Source: JBOGUF01 sp050696075 (GTDB lineage Bacteria > Chloroflexota > Chloroflexia > Thermomicrobiales > UBA6265). Taken from it: a DNA stretch of 63,460 nucleotides. Shown here one piece after another: positions 8,667 to 16,932 of the stretch (its first letter is position 1; each line of letters begins with the position of its first letter). Location of the stretch: positions 1 to 63,460 of the forward strand of contig JBOGUF010000175.1 in assembly GCA_050696075.1 (NCBI GenBank), written 5' to 3'. The position numbers were made by a program, and so were the translations under genes. Under the pieces are notes generated by a model, which had not been told where the DNA came from, did not search any database, and saw nothing but the letters and a program-made list of their open reading frames with translations.

Positions 8667-8686
8667 GGGCGCACGGCCGTGCGCCC
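8667..8686. repeat. 20-bp perfect palindrome between helicase and methylase
   Basis: GGGCGCACGG and its reverse complement CCGTGCGCCC abut, starting immediately after the helicase stop codon. In the transcript it would fold into a strong hairpin inside the operon and might limit methylase expression or protect the upstream mRNA. There is no U-tract. Confidence 0.6.
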
Positions 8687-11600
8687 CTACGGGTGGCGAT
8701 CCTCCGCATGACGAAGCGTGTCGGGTGAGAAGAGACCCAGGGAGCAGATGATTTGAGGCTCGCGGTGGTTGTCGGCGTCGTGGATAACGGAGAGGCGGTC
8801 GTGGTCGCGGAGCTCGATGGCGCGGCGGGCGAGGTCGTCGTCGGGAGCGCCGGATCGCAGAAGGCGGTTGAGGGTGGAGGCGGCCTCGGACTGCAAGGGG
8901 TACTGGTAGATAGCCTGGGCGACCCGCCGCAGCGCATCGAGTTCGACAAGGAACATGCGCGGCGTCGTGGCCCGACCTAGCTCGTCGGCGTACTTCTTGA
9001 GGCGCTCGTACGCGCGAAAGCGGGGCGACGTGGGACGGCCGAGCTGACCGCCGACCTGCCGCTCTTCCTCGGCGATCTGCTTGACGCCGCCAGCGACCAG
9101 CGTGTGGTGATCCGGAAGGCGCGGTCGGGCGGGCGTGTCCGGTTCACAGGCCGCGGCGTCGAGGATATCCTGCTGCGATTCGGAGACGATGTGGCCGTCG
9201 GCGTCGATCCAGGCGAGGGCGTCGTTGTCCTCGGCGGTGCGGACGTAGACGAGGACACCCTCGGGCAGGTTGGGCGCGGGGGTGTGGGCGCGGGTGGCGT
9301 AGACGACGTCGGGCAAGTCCTCGATGACTTTCTTGAGCGTAGGGTCGTTGTCGGTGGCGTTTTTCCAGATCTGGAAGGCATTGGAGACGAGGTCGACGTC
9401 GTCTTCACCATCGCCGTCGAGGATGTCGGCCTTCTCGTGGTAGAGGTCGTAGATCGGCTGGTCCTCCCCGTCGTCCTCAAAGAAGCGCTCGTCGGCGCCG
9501 ACGACCTCGGCGTTCAGCTGCAAGCGGGTGCGGACGCGGGTGCGCAGCCGGATGATGCGCTCGATCCCCTCGGCGGGGAGGAAGGAGTAGCAGCGGATTT
9601 CGGGCGCGGTCTGACCGATGCGGTCGACGCGGCCGGCGCGCTGGATGAGACGGATGATGGCCCAGGGCAGATCGAGGTTGACGACGACGGCGCAGTCTTG
9701 CAGGTTCTGGCCTTCGCTGAGGACGTCGGTGGCGATGAGGACGCGCAACTCGCCGGCCTGCCGCGCGACATCCTCCTTGCCGTTGCTGACCGGGCTGAAG
9801 CGCCAGGCGAGGGCGGTGGGGTCGGCCGAGGCGCCGGTGACCCCTTCGACGCCGGTCAGGCCGCGGGCTTTGAGTTGCTCGGTCAGGTAGGCGACGGTAT
9901 CGGCGAACTGGGTGAAGACGAGGACCTTCTCGGTCGGGTGGGTCGTGCGCAAAAGCGCTTCGAGGGCGTTGAGCTTGGCGTCGGTGGCGGGGTTCCAGCG
10001 GCCGCAGGCGTCGAGGACGCCGATCAGGGCGCGGGCGTCGGCCAGCAGGTCCTTCGCCAGGGCGCCGTCGAAGAGGGAGGGGCGCAACCACTTGAAGCGG
10101 CGTTTGTAGGAACCGGCAAATTGATTGTAGACGGCCTCAGCGTCGCGGCGGTAGCCGGTTTCAGTGCGTTCGTGCGCCGGGACGCCGTCGTCGTTCCCGT
10201 TCTCCTCGCCGCCATCGTCGAAGGTGGCGATGAGCCGGTCGGCGTCCTCGTCGGTAAGGGCCACGTCGAGCAACGCCGACTCTTGCGGACCAATCGGGAG
10301 CGGCAGGTCGCGTTCGATGGCATGGAGGTAGACGAAGTTGCGGAGGACGTGGCGCTCGACCGATTGGATGAAGGCGGGACCGCCGCTTTCGAGGCGCTTG
10401 AAGAGGTTCGTGCGGCAAAAACCCATGAGCCGCTTGCCGGCGCGAGAGAGCGCGTCGATCTGCCGCTGCTCGTCGGCGGTGGGCCGTTGCGCGGGACGCG
10501 CGGCCTTGTAGTTGCCGAGGCCGTAACGGGGAAGGCCGAGCTGGTTGACCGTCGTCTCGACGGACGAGGCGAAGAGGCGGGCGTACTGGTCGTCCGGGTT
10601 CCGCTCGTCGATGTGGAAGGGGACGGTCTTCGGCACGCGAACCGGGAAGGAGAAGCGCTTGCCCTCTGCTAACTCGAGATAGGTTCGGCCGTGCTCGTCG
10701 GTGTGGGCGTAGTTGGTTTGGATGAAGGAACGGGTGCGGCGGACGAGGAAGCGGCGCAGGAGGTCGCGCCAGTCGTCCGGTTCTTCGCTCTTCTCGAAAG
10801 CGGCGAGGGTGCGGACACCGCATTGGTGGCGACGGAGGAACTCGGTTTCGCCGAGCTGCTTGAGCAAGCGCTCGGGGCGGACGCCGATGTCCGCGTCCGG
10901 ATTGACGAAGAGCCGGAGTTGCGACGAGAGATCGAGGTAGGCCTTGTTGTACGGGGTTGCCGAAAGCAGGATGCACTTACTGTCGTTGCGACGAATGTAG
11001 TCCTGGATAATGCGGTATCGCTTGCCCTCCGCGTTGCGGAGGTTGTGACTCTCGTCGATGAGGATAAGGCGGAAGCGGTAGAGATCCGGCAACTCGTTCT
11101 GGACATTCGTAAGTGAGACAACCCGCGCGGCGAGACTGTAACGGTCGCGGTAGTCCTCCCACATCGGGACGAGGTTTTTGGGACAGATGATGAGCGTGGA
11201 ACCCAGATCGTTCTGAAAGACACGGGCAAGCGCGGTCGCCATCAGCGTCTTGCCGAGGCCGACCACGTCGCCGATGACGACGCCGCCACGCTTGTCGAGA
11301 TGGTGGGCGGCGATCTGGACGGCGGCTGTCTGAAAGTCGAAGAGCGTGTTGCCGATATCGGGGGGAATGCTGAACTCGGTCAGGCCGGCGCGGGCATCGC
11401 GCGAGAGGTGGTAGGCGATCTTCAGGTAGACGTGGTAGGGAGAGACAAGCTCGTCGCCCGCCCAGCTCTGGTTGATGATCTTAGCGAGGTCGTCCGAGAT
11501 GTCGAGGCACCAGCGGTTGTGCCAGCGGTCGTCGAACCATTGCTGGAGTTTGCCGGTGGCGTCGCGCTCGACCACGTCGACGTTGAGCTCGCCCTGCTTC

Positions 11601-12106
11601 TGCAACCCGGCGAAGGTGAGGTTGCTACTGCCGACGTAGCCGACAATCGGGGTCACCGGGTCGGTCCGGTGAACGAGGTAGAGCTTGGCGTGGAGCGGGT
11701 GCTCGAGGAAGAGTTTGACGACGACTTTCCCGGCCTTGAGTTGCTTGCGTAGGCGGCGGAGGGCGGCTTCGTCGGCGTTCGAGGGAGCGCCGACGACTAA
11801 CTGGCGGCGGAACTCCTCGACGATGCGTCGCCGGAGCAGGATGGCGGTTTGATTGTCGATCGGGTCATCGCTGCCTTGGAGGCTGAAGAGGGCGCGCACG
11901 TCCTCCTCGGGCGGACGCTGCATGCCGATCAGGAGGCGGCAGCAGGCATTGGGACCGCCGTGCCAGGCGTCGACGGCGTCGGCCAGCGACTTCCAGCCGC
12001 GGAGATTGAAGTAGCCCACGCAAAAGTCGGCGTGCGTGGCCTCGTGAAGGCGCTCGCGCAAGTGGCTGAGCAGCTTGGTTTCGATGTTGTCGTAGATGGT
12101 CGGCAC
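8687..12106 (-). CDS. PLD-SNF2 helicase of a defence-type operon
   Basis: This 1139-residue protein joins a phospholipase-D-like domain (HAK at 139-141 with GSSN 159-162) to an SF2/SNF2 motor (Walker A GDVVGLGKT 279-287, DESH 351-354, SATP 382-385, motif VI RAGRVDRIGQ 823-832). Such proteins move on DNA and may cleave it if the PLD site is active; only one HxK is obvious, so dimerisation would be needed. The frame runs upstream to 12583, but those codons read as low-complexity; the GTG at 12106 with GAAAGGA before it begins the recognisable PTIYDNIETKLL. First gene of the operon with methylase and AlbA_2 protein, DISARM class 1-like (DrmD/DrmMI) but without DrmABC here. Confidence 0.85.
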   Translation of the reverse strand: MPTIYDNIETKLLSHLRERLHEATHADFCVGYFNLRGWKSLADAVDAWHGGPNACCRLLIGMQRPPEEDVRALFSLQGSDDPIDNQTAILLRRRIVEEFRRQLVVGAPSNADEAALRRLRKQLKAGKVVVKLFLEHPLHAKLYLVHRTDPVTPIVGYVGSSNLTFAGLQKQGELNVDVVERDATGKLQQWFDDRWHNRWCLDISDDLAKIINQSWAGDELVSPYHVYLKIAYHLSRDARAGLTEFSIPPDIGNTLFDFQTAAVQIAAHHLDKRGGVVIGDVVGLGKTLMATALARVFQNDLGSTLIICPKNLVPMWEDYRDRYSLAARVVSLTNVQNELPDLYRFRLILIDESHNLRNAEGKRYRIIQDYIRRNDSKCILLSATPYNKAYLDLSSQLRLFVNPDADIGVRPERLLKQLGETEFLRRHQCGVRTLAAFEKSEEPDDWRDLLRRFLVRRTRSFIQTNYAHTDEHGRTYLELAEGKRFSFPVRVPKTVPFHIDERNPDDQYARLFASSVETTVNQLGLPRYGLGNYKAARPAQRPTADEQRQIDALSRAGKRLMGFCRTNLFKRLESGGPAFIQSVERHVLRNFVYLHAIERDLPLPIGPQESALLDVALTDEDADRLIATFDDGGEENGNDDGVPAHERTETGYRRDAEAVYNQFAGSYKRRFKWLRPSLFDGALAKDLLADARALIGVLDACGRWNPATDAKLNALEALLRTTHPTEKVLVFTQFADTVAYLTEQLKARGLTGVEGVTGASADPTALAWRFSPVSNGKEDVARQAGELRVLIATDVLSEGQNLQDCAVVVNLDLPWAIIRLIQRAGRVDRIGQTAPEIRCYSFLPAEGIERIIRLRTRVRTRLQLNAEVVGADERFFEDDGEDQPIYDLYHEKADILDGDGEDDVDLVSNAFQIWKNATDNDPTLKKVIEDLPDVVYATRAHTPAPNLPEGVLVYVRTAEDNDALAWIDADGHIVSESQQDILDAAACEPDTPARPRLPDHHTLVAGGVKQIAEEERQVGGQLGRPTSPRFRAYERLKKYADELGRATTPRMFLVELDALRRVAQAIYQYPLQSEAASTLNRLLRSGAPDDDLARRAIELRDHDRLSVIHDADNHREPQIICSLGLFSPDTLRHAEDRHP

Positions 12107-12202
12107 GCACGAGTCCTTTCGGGTCGAGCCAACGAACCGAACCCGATCCGGGCGGCAGTCTTGCGAAAAGGTATGACCCGGTCGCTTGGTTGATGTGGCT
12201 GA

Positions 12203-12208
12203 ATTATA
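12203..12208 (-). promoter_or_regulatory. Perfect TATAAT -10 element upstream of the helicase operon
   Basis: The minus strand reads TATAAT about 97 bp before the helicase GTG. No good -35 lies 16-18 bp upstream, so it may be activated or may be chance. The 275-bp gap 12107-12381 between the divergent helicase and effector genes shows no other recognisable feature. Confidence 0.4.
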
Positions 12209-12381
12209 CGAGTGTTCAACGCGTTGTGGTAGGAGGCGTCGTTGTTCGGCGTTCGACGTACGGCGGGAATTCAGTAGTTTCACTGATGTGTATTCCGCGA
12301 CCGAGGGGCAAGATAGGACGTAATGGACGACATGTGCGGCCGAGGCGATGCACGTTGTTGTGATCGCGGGAGTGGCATTCG

Positions 12382-14982
12382 ATGGGCCTGGCAGTGAAGG
12401 TGGGGACGCGGGCGAGCGAGGCGGCGCGCGGGCGGGCGCGGGTCGTCGAGCGGGTTGCGTCCGTGCGGGCGCCGGAGCCGGTTGGGGTTGGGACGGCGCT
12501 GCCGGGGGGGTTCGAGCCGGCGCAGCTCTTGACGTTGCAGCGGGCGGCGGGGAACCGGGCGGTGCAGCGGTTGCTGCATCCACCGGTGAGCCGGCTCATT
12601 CAGCGGGCGAACCCGGCGGACCGGCGGCTGCCGCTGGACCAGGCGGAGGCGCTGGCGCTGGCGGGGCAGGCGAAGACGGACATCGACGCGGCCCTGGCAA
12701 GCCTGGCGGCGGCGAGCGACCCGGAGCGGCGGAATACGCCCGACTTCATCGCCCAGCACAACCTGCTGCCGATGGCCCTCACGCCGCGCCACGACTCGCC
12801 GGTGCTGGGACCGCGCATCCACTTCTTCCCCGGCCAAAACAACTACACGGGCTCCTTTACCGCCGACCCCGAGACGACGCACAACGTGGGACCGCAACGG
12901 CGCGGCGTCTGGGTGCGGGCGCGCACGCACGACGACGTCGACGGCGCGCTGACGCAAGGCGAGATCGAGGAGCGGCTGGTGGCGGCGGTCTCCGAGATTT
13001 CCCATACGAAGGCGGCGCGACCGGGGCAGGCGAACACCTTCGACCGCTACCGGGCGCGATTCAACGCTCTCTTCGAGGTTCCGCCGTTTGACGGGATGTC
13101 CTCCGAGTTCGACCCCGACCTGGGCAGCCGCGGGCCGCGGACGGAGCGGGCAAAGGCGGTCTTCGAGCGGATCATGGCGGACGAGGCCTCGTTTTTGACC
13201 GCCTACGACGCGAACACGAACGGCATCCGTGAGCAGATCGACGCGTACACTGGGCCGGAGGGGATGAACCGGGTCAATTCGCCGCGCCTGCAAGCGCTGC
13301 GGGCCGCCTTCTTCCCCTTTGCCGTGCCCGTACCGTCGTTCCAGTTTCCGGCGTTCAAAACCGCGATCGAGGGCGCTTCGGCCGATCTGGACGAGTCGGA
13401 CCGGGAGGCGGTCGACCGCTCGAACGATTGGCAGCGGCTGATCAACCAGCACGTCACCACCGAGGCGCAGCGGGACGAGATCCGGGCGATCATCGCCGGC
13501 CGGGGCGGCTTATCGTCGCTGGTGACGAACCTGATCGACCTGGCCGGCTTCATCGCCACCTGGGAGGAGATCGTCGCGTTCCACACCGGGGCCGGGTTCG
13601 CGGATGTTGGGTCGGACACCGAAGCGCGCTACCGGCACGGCGCGATCCAGTTCGCCGTCAAAGCCGGGTTGCCGGGAGAGCAGACGAACAACGGGCTGGT
13701 GATCTTCCTGCGCGGTTCGGTGCTGCGCGGCGGCGCGCTGGTCTCGACGCAGGAGATTCGGCCCTTCCCGGCGCGCTGTTGCCGCGCGCCGGCCCGCCTC
13801 TCCGCCGCCGCGCCGGCGACGATGCCCGCGGAGGGCGATACCCTGACGGTGCGGCTCGAGATCTTGGGCGCGGACCGGGCGACGGTCCTCGACACCAGGG
13901 ATACCGTGCTGACGGTGCAGAGCGATCAGCCCTTCACCCAGGCGCAGGCGGAAGCGGCGGCGGTCGAGGACGACGCGTTCCTGCACGACGTCAGCCCGAC
14001 CGGGTTGCTGGGCCAGATGATCGCGATGGGCGGCGTCGCCAAGAACGTGGCCGACGCGATCGCCGGCAACGTGATCAAGCTGCGGCCGCTGACGGTGCGC
14101 CACGACTCGGCGGCCTTCGTCGCCGCCGTCGGCGGCGGGGCCGACCCGAGCAAGCACGGCTTCTTCATCGGCACGAGCTACGGGCCAGCGCCCGACCCGG
14201 CGCGCAGCTTCGTCGACGCGGCGACGCTCGGCGGGCGGAATGAGGCGTTCAAAGACCTGGTCGTCAAGCGCACCTTCGACGCCGCGGCCGGGGCGGCGGG
14301 CAAAGTGCCGGACGAGAAGGTCATCGCGACGTTGGTCCACGAGGGGGTGCATTCGCTCGACGCCCAATTCTGGTTCTCGGCGAGCGCCGACATCGAGAAC
14401 TACAAGACGGAGTTCCGCGCCTACTGGATGGACGGCGGTTTCGGTCCACCCGACCAGGCGACCTGCCCCGCCGACGCCGACGGCTGCTTCTCGGCGGAGG
14501 TCGATCCGAGCATGCCGGCGCCGGGTCCGAAGTCGCCCAGGGCGCGCAAGATCTTCGACCACCTCTACGAGCGGTACGAGTTCGTGAAGCCGGCCTACGA
14601 CAACAACGTCGACGGTTTCCGCGACAAGGTGGACAACTACGTGGCGCCGGACGGGATCAACCTGCTCGTCTCGATGCGGTTGGAAAACCTTCGTATGCTG
14701 ATCGACGGTTGGCCAGGGACAGGATTTGCGGTCTTCCGCGCGGCCGTCCTGGTGCAGGCCGCCGCGTTGACGGCCGAAGAGAAATGGGAGATCCACGGCA
14801 ACCGCGCCTGGCGCGATTTAGTCGAACGGAAGGTGCGCAACCCCGCCCAGCGGGCGCGGATCAAAGCGGACCTCGGCATCCCCATCCAGGCGGAAGAAAG
14901 CGAGAGCACAGTTGGAAGCGAGAGCCAATCCGGAGAACTTGTGGGAACGCCAACCGGCGCCGGCGGCCGGCATATCGATTGA
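12382..14982 (+). CDS. Putative eCIS-type effector with internal duplication and HExxH metallopeptidase motif
   Basis: This 866-residue protein has no signal peptide or membrane span. Its N-terminus carries LQRAAGNRAVQRLL (52-65), the leader-type motif common in proteins linked to extracellular contractile injection systems and DUF4157 toxins. The rest is built from two related halves: each has an acidic helix, a DNNVDGFRDKVDNY-like segment (ANTNGIREQIDAY in the first) and a GINLLVSMRLENLRM/GMNRVNSPRLQALRA segment. Only the second half has HEGVH (653-657), a zinc-metallopeptidase HExxH; the first half has none. Likely a secreted toxin or cargo, with the protease role inferred. The start is the first ATG; its ribosome site is weak. 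No injection-machine genes lie in the window. Confidence 0.6.
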   Translation: MGLAVKVGTRASEAARGRARVVERVASVRAPEPVGVGTALPGGFEPAQLLTLQRAAGNRAVQRLLHPPVSRLIQRANPADRRLPLDQAEALALAGQAKTDIDAALASLAAASDPERRNTPDFIAQHNLLPMALTPRHDSPVLGPRIHFFPGQNNYTGSFTADPETTHNVGPQRRGVWVRARTHDDVDGALTQGEIEERLVAAVSEISHTKAARPGQANTFDRYRARFNALFEVPPFDGMSSEFDPDLGSRGPRTERAKAVFERIMADEASFLTAYDANTNGIREQIDAYTGPEGMNRVNSPRLQALRAAFFPFAVPVPSFQFPAFKTAIEGASADLDESDREAVDRSNDWQRLINQHVTTEAQRDEIRAIIAGRGGLSSLVTNLIDLAGFIATWEEIVAFHTGAGFADVGSDTEARYRHGAIQFAVKAGLPGEQTNNGLVIFLRGSVLRGGALVSTQEIRPFPARCCRAPARLSAAAPATMPAEGDTLTVRLEILGADRATVLDTRDTVLTVQSDQPFTQAQAEAAAVEDDAFLHDVSPTGLLGQMIAMGGVAKNVADAIAGNVIKLRPLTVRHDSAAFVAAVGGGADPSKHGFFIGTSYGPAPDPARSFVDAATLGGRNEAFKDLVVKRTFDAAAGAAGKVPDEKVIATLVHEGVHSLDAQFWFSASADIENYKTEFRAYWMDGGFGPPDQATCPADADGCFSAEVDPSMPAPGPKSPRARKIFDHLYERYEFVKPAYDNNVDGFRDKVDNYVAPDGINLLVSMRLENLRMLIDGWPGTGFAVFRAAVLVQAAALTAEEKWEIHGNRAWRDLVERKVRNPAQRARIKADLGIPIQAEESESTVGSESQSGELVGTPTGAGGRHID

Positions 14983-15418
14983 GGTGTACGGGAGGTGGCC
15001 GCTCGACCTTAGCGAGATTCCGGGCGGCACGATCGTCTCCCAGCGGCTGCCGAACGGCGCGGGCTACGTCTTTGTCCGCTCCGGTCCCGGCCAGACGATC
15101 GAGATGCTCCGTGCCTTCATGGCCGACCTGCACACGACGGTGACGACCGTCGAGGAGACCGCGACGACCCTCGCCGGCCACCCCGCCCGCCGCGCGATCT
15201 TCGCCCTCCAGTATCGCGGCGGCCGCACCGACGTCGACCACTCCGGGCACCAACCGATGGCCCCGGTTACCACCGACACCGTCATCGTGCTCGAGTTTCA
15301 GCCCGGCGACGTACCGGTCCTGGTCGGCTACCGCCTGAAGGAGGGTGTTGATCCCGCCGACCGCGCCCTGGTCGAGCGGTTCGTGGGCAGCGTGCGGGTT
15401 GAAGCGGCGGATGATTAG
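14912..15418 (+). CDS. Small protein overlapping the eCIS-like effector gene, possible partner
   Basis: A protein of about 168 residues read from a TTG at 14912; a second TTG at 14939 follows GGAG closely and is a possible alternative start. It overlaps the effector gene by 71 bp in another frame, implying coupled expression. The sequence alternates strands and helices (GYVFVRSGPGQTIEMLRAFM, RRAIFALQYRG, VIVLEFQPGDVPVLVGYRL) and recalls DcrB/PsbP-like folds, but I cannot assign a family. It has no signal peptide. Position suggests an immunity, chaperone or loading protein for the upstream product; this is inference. Confidence 0.6.
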   Translation: MEARANPENLWERQPAPAAGISIEVYGRWPLDLSEIPGGTIVSQRLPNGAGYVFVRSGPGQTIEMLRAFMADLHTTVTTVEETATTLAGHPARRAIFALQYRGGRTDVDHSGHQPMAPVTTDTVIVLEFQPGDVPVLVGYRLKEGVDPADRALVERFVGSVRVEAADD

Positions 15419-15446
15419 GGCGACTGGCGCATGGTAGGATCGAGTC

Positions 15447-15701
15447 ATGATTAAGGATCAGACGATGTTCGACCGGCAGGACTTCGAAACGCGCGTCACC
15501 CGCAATCCGGCGGTTCTGGGCGGCAAGCCCATCATCCGCGGGACGCGTATCCCTGTCTCCCTCGTTACCGATTGGCTCGGTGCCGGTGTCTCCATTGAGC
15601 AGATTCTTGAGGACTATCCCAACCTCGCCCGCGAAGACATCGAGGCGGCGGCAGCCTATAGGCAATTCGAACAGGCGCGGACGGAGGTTCGTTCCTGGTA
15701 G
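15447..15701 (+). CDS. DUF433 family antitoxin-like protein
   Basis: An 84-residue protein with the DUF433 signature: RNPAVLGGKPIIRGTRIPVS at about 19-38, then an IEQILEDYPNLAREDIEAAA helix-turn-helix-like segment. DUF433 proteins resemble VapB-type DNA-binding antitoxins and usually precede a DUF5615 PIN-like toxin gene. Here the expected partner follows within a few bases but is broken, so this antitoxin is probably orphaned. The ATG giving MIKDQTMF is used; a second in-frame ATG lies 18 bp downstream. Confidence 0.8.
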   Translation: MIKDQTMFDRQDFETRVTRNPAVLGGKPIIRGTRIPVSLVTDWLGAGVSIEQILEDYPNLAREDIEAAAAYRQFEQARTEVRSW

Positions 15702-15703
15702 GC

Positions 15704-15830
15704 TTGCCCGTGCCGAAATACCTGCTCGATGCGAACCTTTCCCCAAAAATCGGGCGTTTCCCTTCTTTTCGACGACATGGCCAGCTTCTCCGGCGAATCG
15801 GTCCCGCCTACGGCCTGTCCGCTCCTCGTC
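15704..15830 (+). pseudogene. Truncated DUF5615 PIN-like toxin
   Basis: Right after the DUF433 stop, codons read KYLLDANLSPKIG, the diagnostic start of DUF5615 toxins (normally about 110-120 residues with a first catalytic Asp in LLDANLS). After about 20 residues the similarity stops and the frame runs into a GTCATTCCG-type repeat, so the remaining acidic residues of the active site are missing. A start at TTG 15704 or GTG 15710 is possible. The toxin is inferred to be dead. Confidence 0.7.
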
Positions 15831-15902
15831 ATTCCGATCGCGGTGAGGAATCTCGACTTCATAAGACGAACGGGACGATTCCGCGCCGCGGCTCGGAATG
15901 AC
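15828..15902. repeat. Dispersed repeat with GTCATTCCG/CGGAATGAC ends, short form
   Basis: A 75-bp element with 9-bp terminal inverted repeats, related to the copy at 1615-1769. It lies at the broken end of the DUF5615 gene. Confidence 0.6.
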
Positions 15903-15943
15903 GGAGGGCGGTATGGAAGCCACGACGCCGTCCTTGACGGGCC

Positions 15944-16396
15944 TTACCCCGCCTCGTCGCTGAAGTCGGCGGAGAGCCAGCGGTCGGGGCGGACGGTGAA
16001 GAGGACGAAGCCGGGGCCGGGGTGGGCGAGCTCGGCTTGGACGAACCCCTGGGCGTACTCCTCGGGCAGGTAGCGGCGGGCGATGGCGAGGACCTGCTCG
16101 GCGGAGGGCGGCTGGTCGATCTGGACGACGGCGCCTTCGACGGTGACATACTTGTAGGGGAACTCCGGGTGTTGCACGCAGAAGCTCACGATGCCCGCGT
16201 TGCGGATGAGCATTGTCTTGCGGGCCTTCCGGCCCCGCGTTCCGGTGAAGAAGGTAATGTGGCCGCCCGGTTGGTAGTGGTACCAGGTCGGGGCGGTCAG
16301 CGGCGGCCGGTCGTCGCCGCTGGCGACGCTCAGCACGCCGACGCGCGGTTCGGCGAGGAAAGCTTCGCGCTCCTCCTCGGTCATTGGTCTGGGCAT
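15944..16396 (-). CDS. PPOX-class (pyridoxamine-oxidase-like/F420) flavin-fold protein
   Basis: The 150-residue protein has the split-barrel FMN/F420-binding fold of the pyridoxamine 5'-phosphate oxidase-like family: an opening helix with MTEEEREAFLAEPRVGVLSV, a TAPTWYHYQPGGHITFFTG strand pair, then RKARKTMLIRNAGIVSFCVQ. This pattern fits small PPOX proteins of actinobacteria and chloroflexi, many of them F420-dependent reductases. The start is firm, AAGGAGGACCC directly before ATG. A second PPOX gene ends just upstream (16413), so the two are probably co-transcribed. Substrate unknown. Confidence 0.8.
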   Translation of the reverse strand: MPRPMTEEEREAFLAEPRVGVLSVASGDDRPPLTAPTWYHYQPGGHITFFTGTRGRKARKTMLIRNAGIVSFCVQHPEFPYKYVTVEGAVVQIDQPPSAEQVLAIARRYLPEEYAQGFVQAELAHPGPGFVLFTVRPDRWLSADFSDEAG

Positions 16397-16412
16397 GGGT
16401 CCTCCTTGGATC

Positions 16413-16931
16413 TCATAGGCGTGCGCGCGAGAAGCGCCAGCGGGTCGGGCGGAACGACTCGTCCTTGCCGAAGGCGAAGACCGTCGTCAGCGTGACTTCG
16501 TAGACGTCGTATGGGGGCGGACCCGCGGTCGGCGCGCCGTCGGCGAAAAAGGCGCCGTCGCGTACGGCGACGTGCCAGTCGTATTTCGCCGCGTACCGAT
16601 CGGCCACGCGCCGCGGCGTGGCCTCGTCACGCACGATCGCCGCCTCGCCGTCCACCACCAGATCGCTATCGTGGCTGGTGGCCGTGATGACACAACGCGG
16701 GTCGCGCGCAAGATTGCGCGCCTTGCGGGAGGCGGCGTTGGCAACAAAGTACAGCGCGCCGTCCAGCCAGATCGCCAGAATCGGCCTGACGTGCGGCCGG
16801 CCGTCCGGCCGCGCCGTCGCCAGCCAGAACGACCCCGCCGCCTCGAGGCGGTCGCGCGCCTCCGCCCACGGTGTCGGACTCGCATCCTCGGCCAGAAGCG
16901 GCCGCGCGGCTACCGGCTCCTTCTCAGCCAT
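16413..16931 (-). CDS. PPOX-class pyridoxamine 5'-phosphate oxidase-like protein
   Basis: A 172-residue split-barrel protein with SFWLATARPDGRPHVRPILA (34-53), YFVANAASRKARNLARDP (61-78) and a VITATSHDSDLVVDGEAAIV strand pair, the standard order of a PPOX-like flavin domain. The ATG at 16931 lies 1 bp past the stop of the alpha/beta hydrolase gene, indicating translational coupling in a hydrolase-PPOX-PPOX unit. The two PPOX proteins are only distantly alike. The open frame extends upstream inside the hydrolase gene, but that part is a shadow. Cofactor and substrate are not determinable. Confidence 0.8.
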   Translation of the reverse strand: MAEKEPVAARPLLAEDASPTPWAEARDRLEAAGSFWLATARPDGRPHVRPILAIWLDGALYFVANAASRKARNLARDPRCVITATSHDSDLVVDGEAAIVRDEATPRRVADRYAAKYDWHVAVRDGAFFADGAPTAGPPPYDVYEVTLTTVFAFGKDESFRPTRWRFSRARL

Positions 16932-16932
16932 C

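Noticed and set aside
6798..10672. Long plus-strand open frames antisense to the helicase and methylase genes
   Set aside because: They are rich in Gly, Val, Glu and Asp, lack any family motif and mirror the GC-rich codon pattern of the minus-strand genes, so they are shadows.
3601..12106. Complete DISARM system
   Set aside because: Only DrmD- and DrmMI-like genes are seen; DrmA, DrmB and DrmC are not in the window.
12107..12583. Upstream extension of the helicase frame, about 159 residues
   Set aside because: The extension is Pro/Ala/Arg-rich and antisense to the effector gene; the GTG at 12106 has a good ribosome site and opens the recognisable domain.
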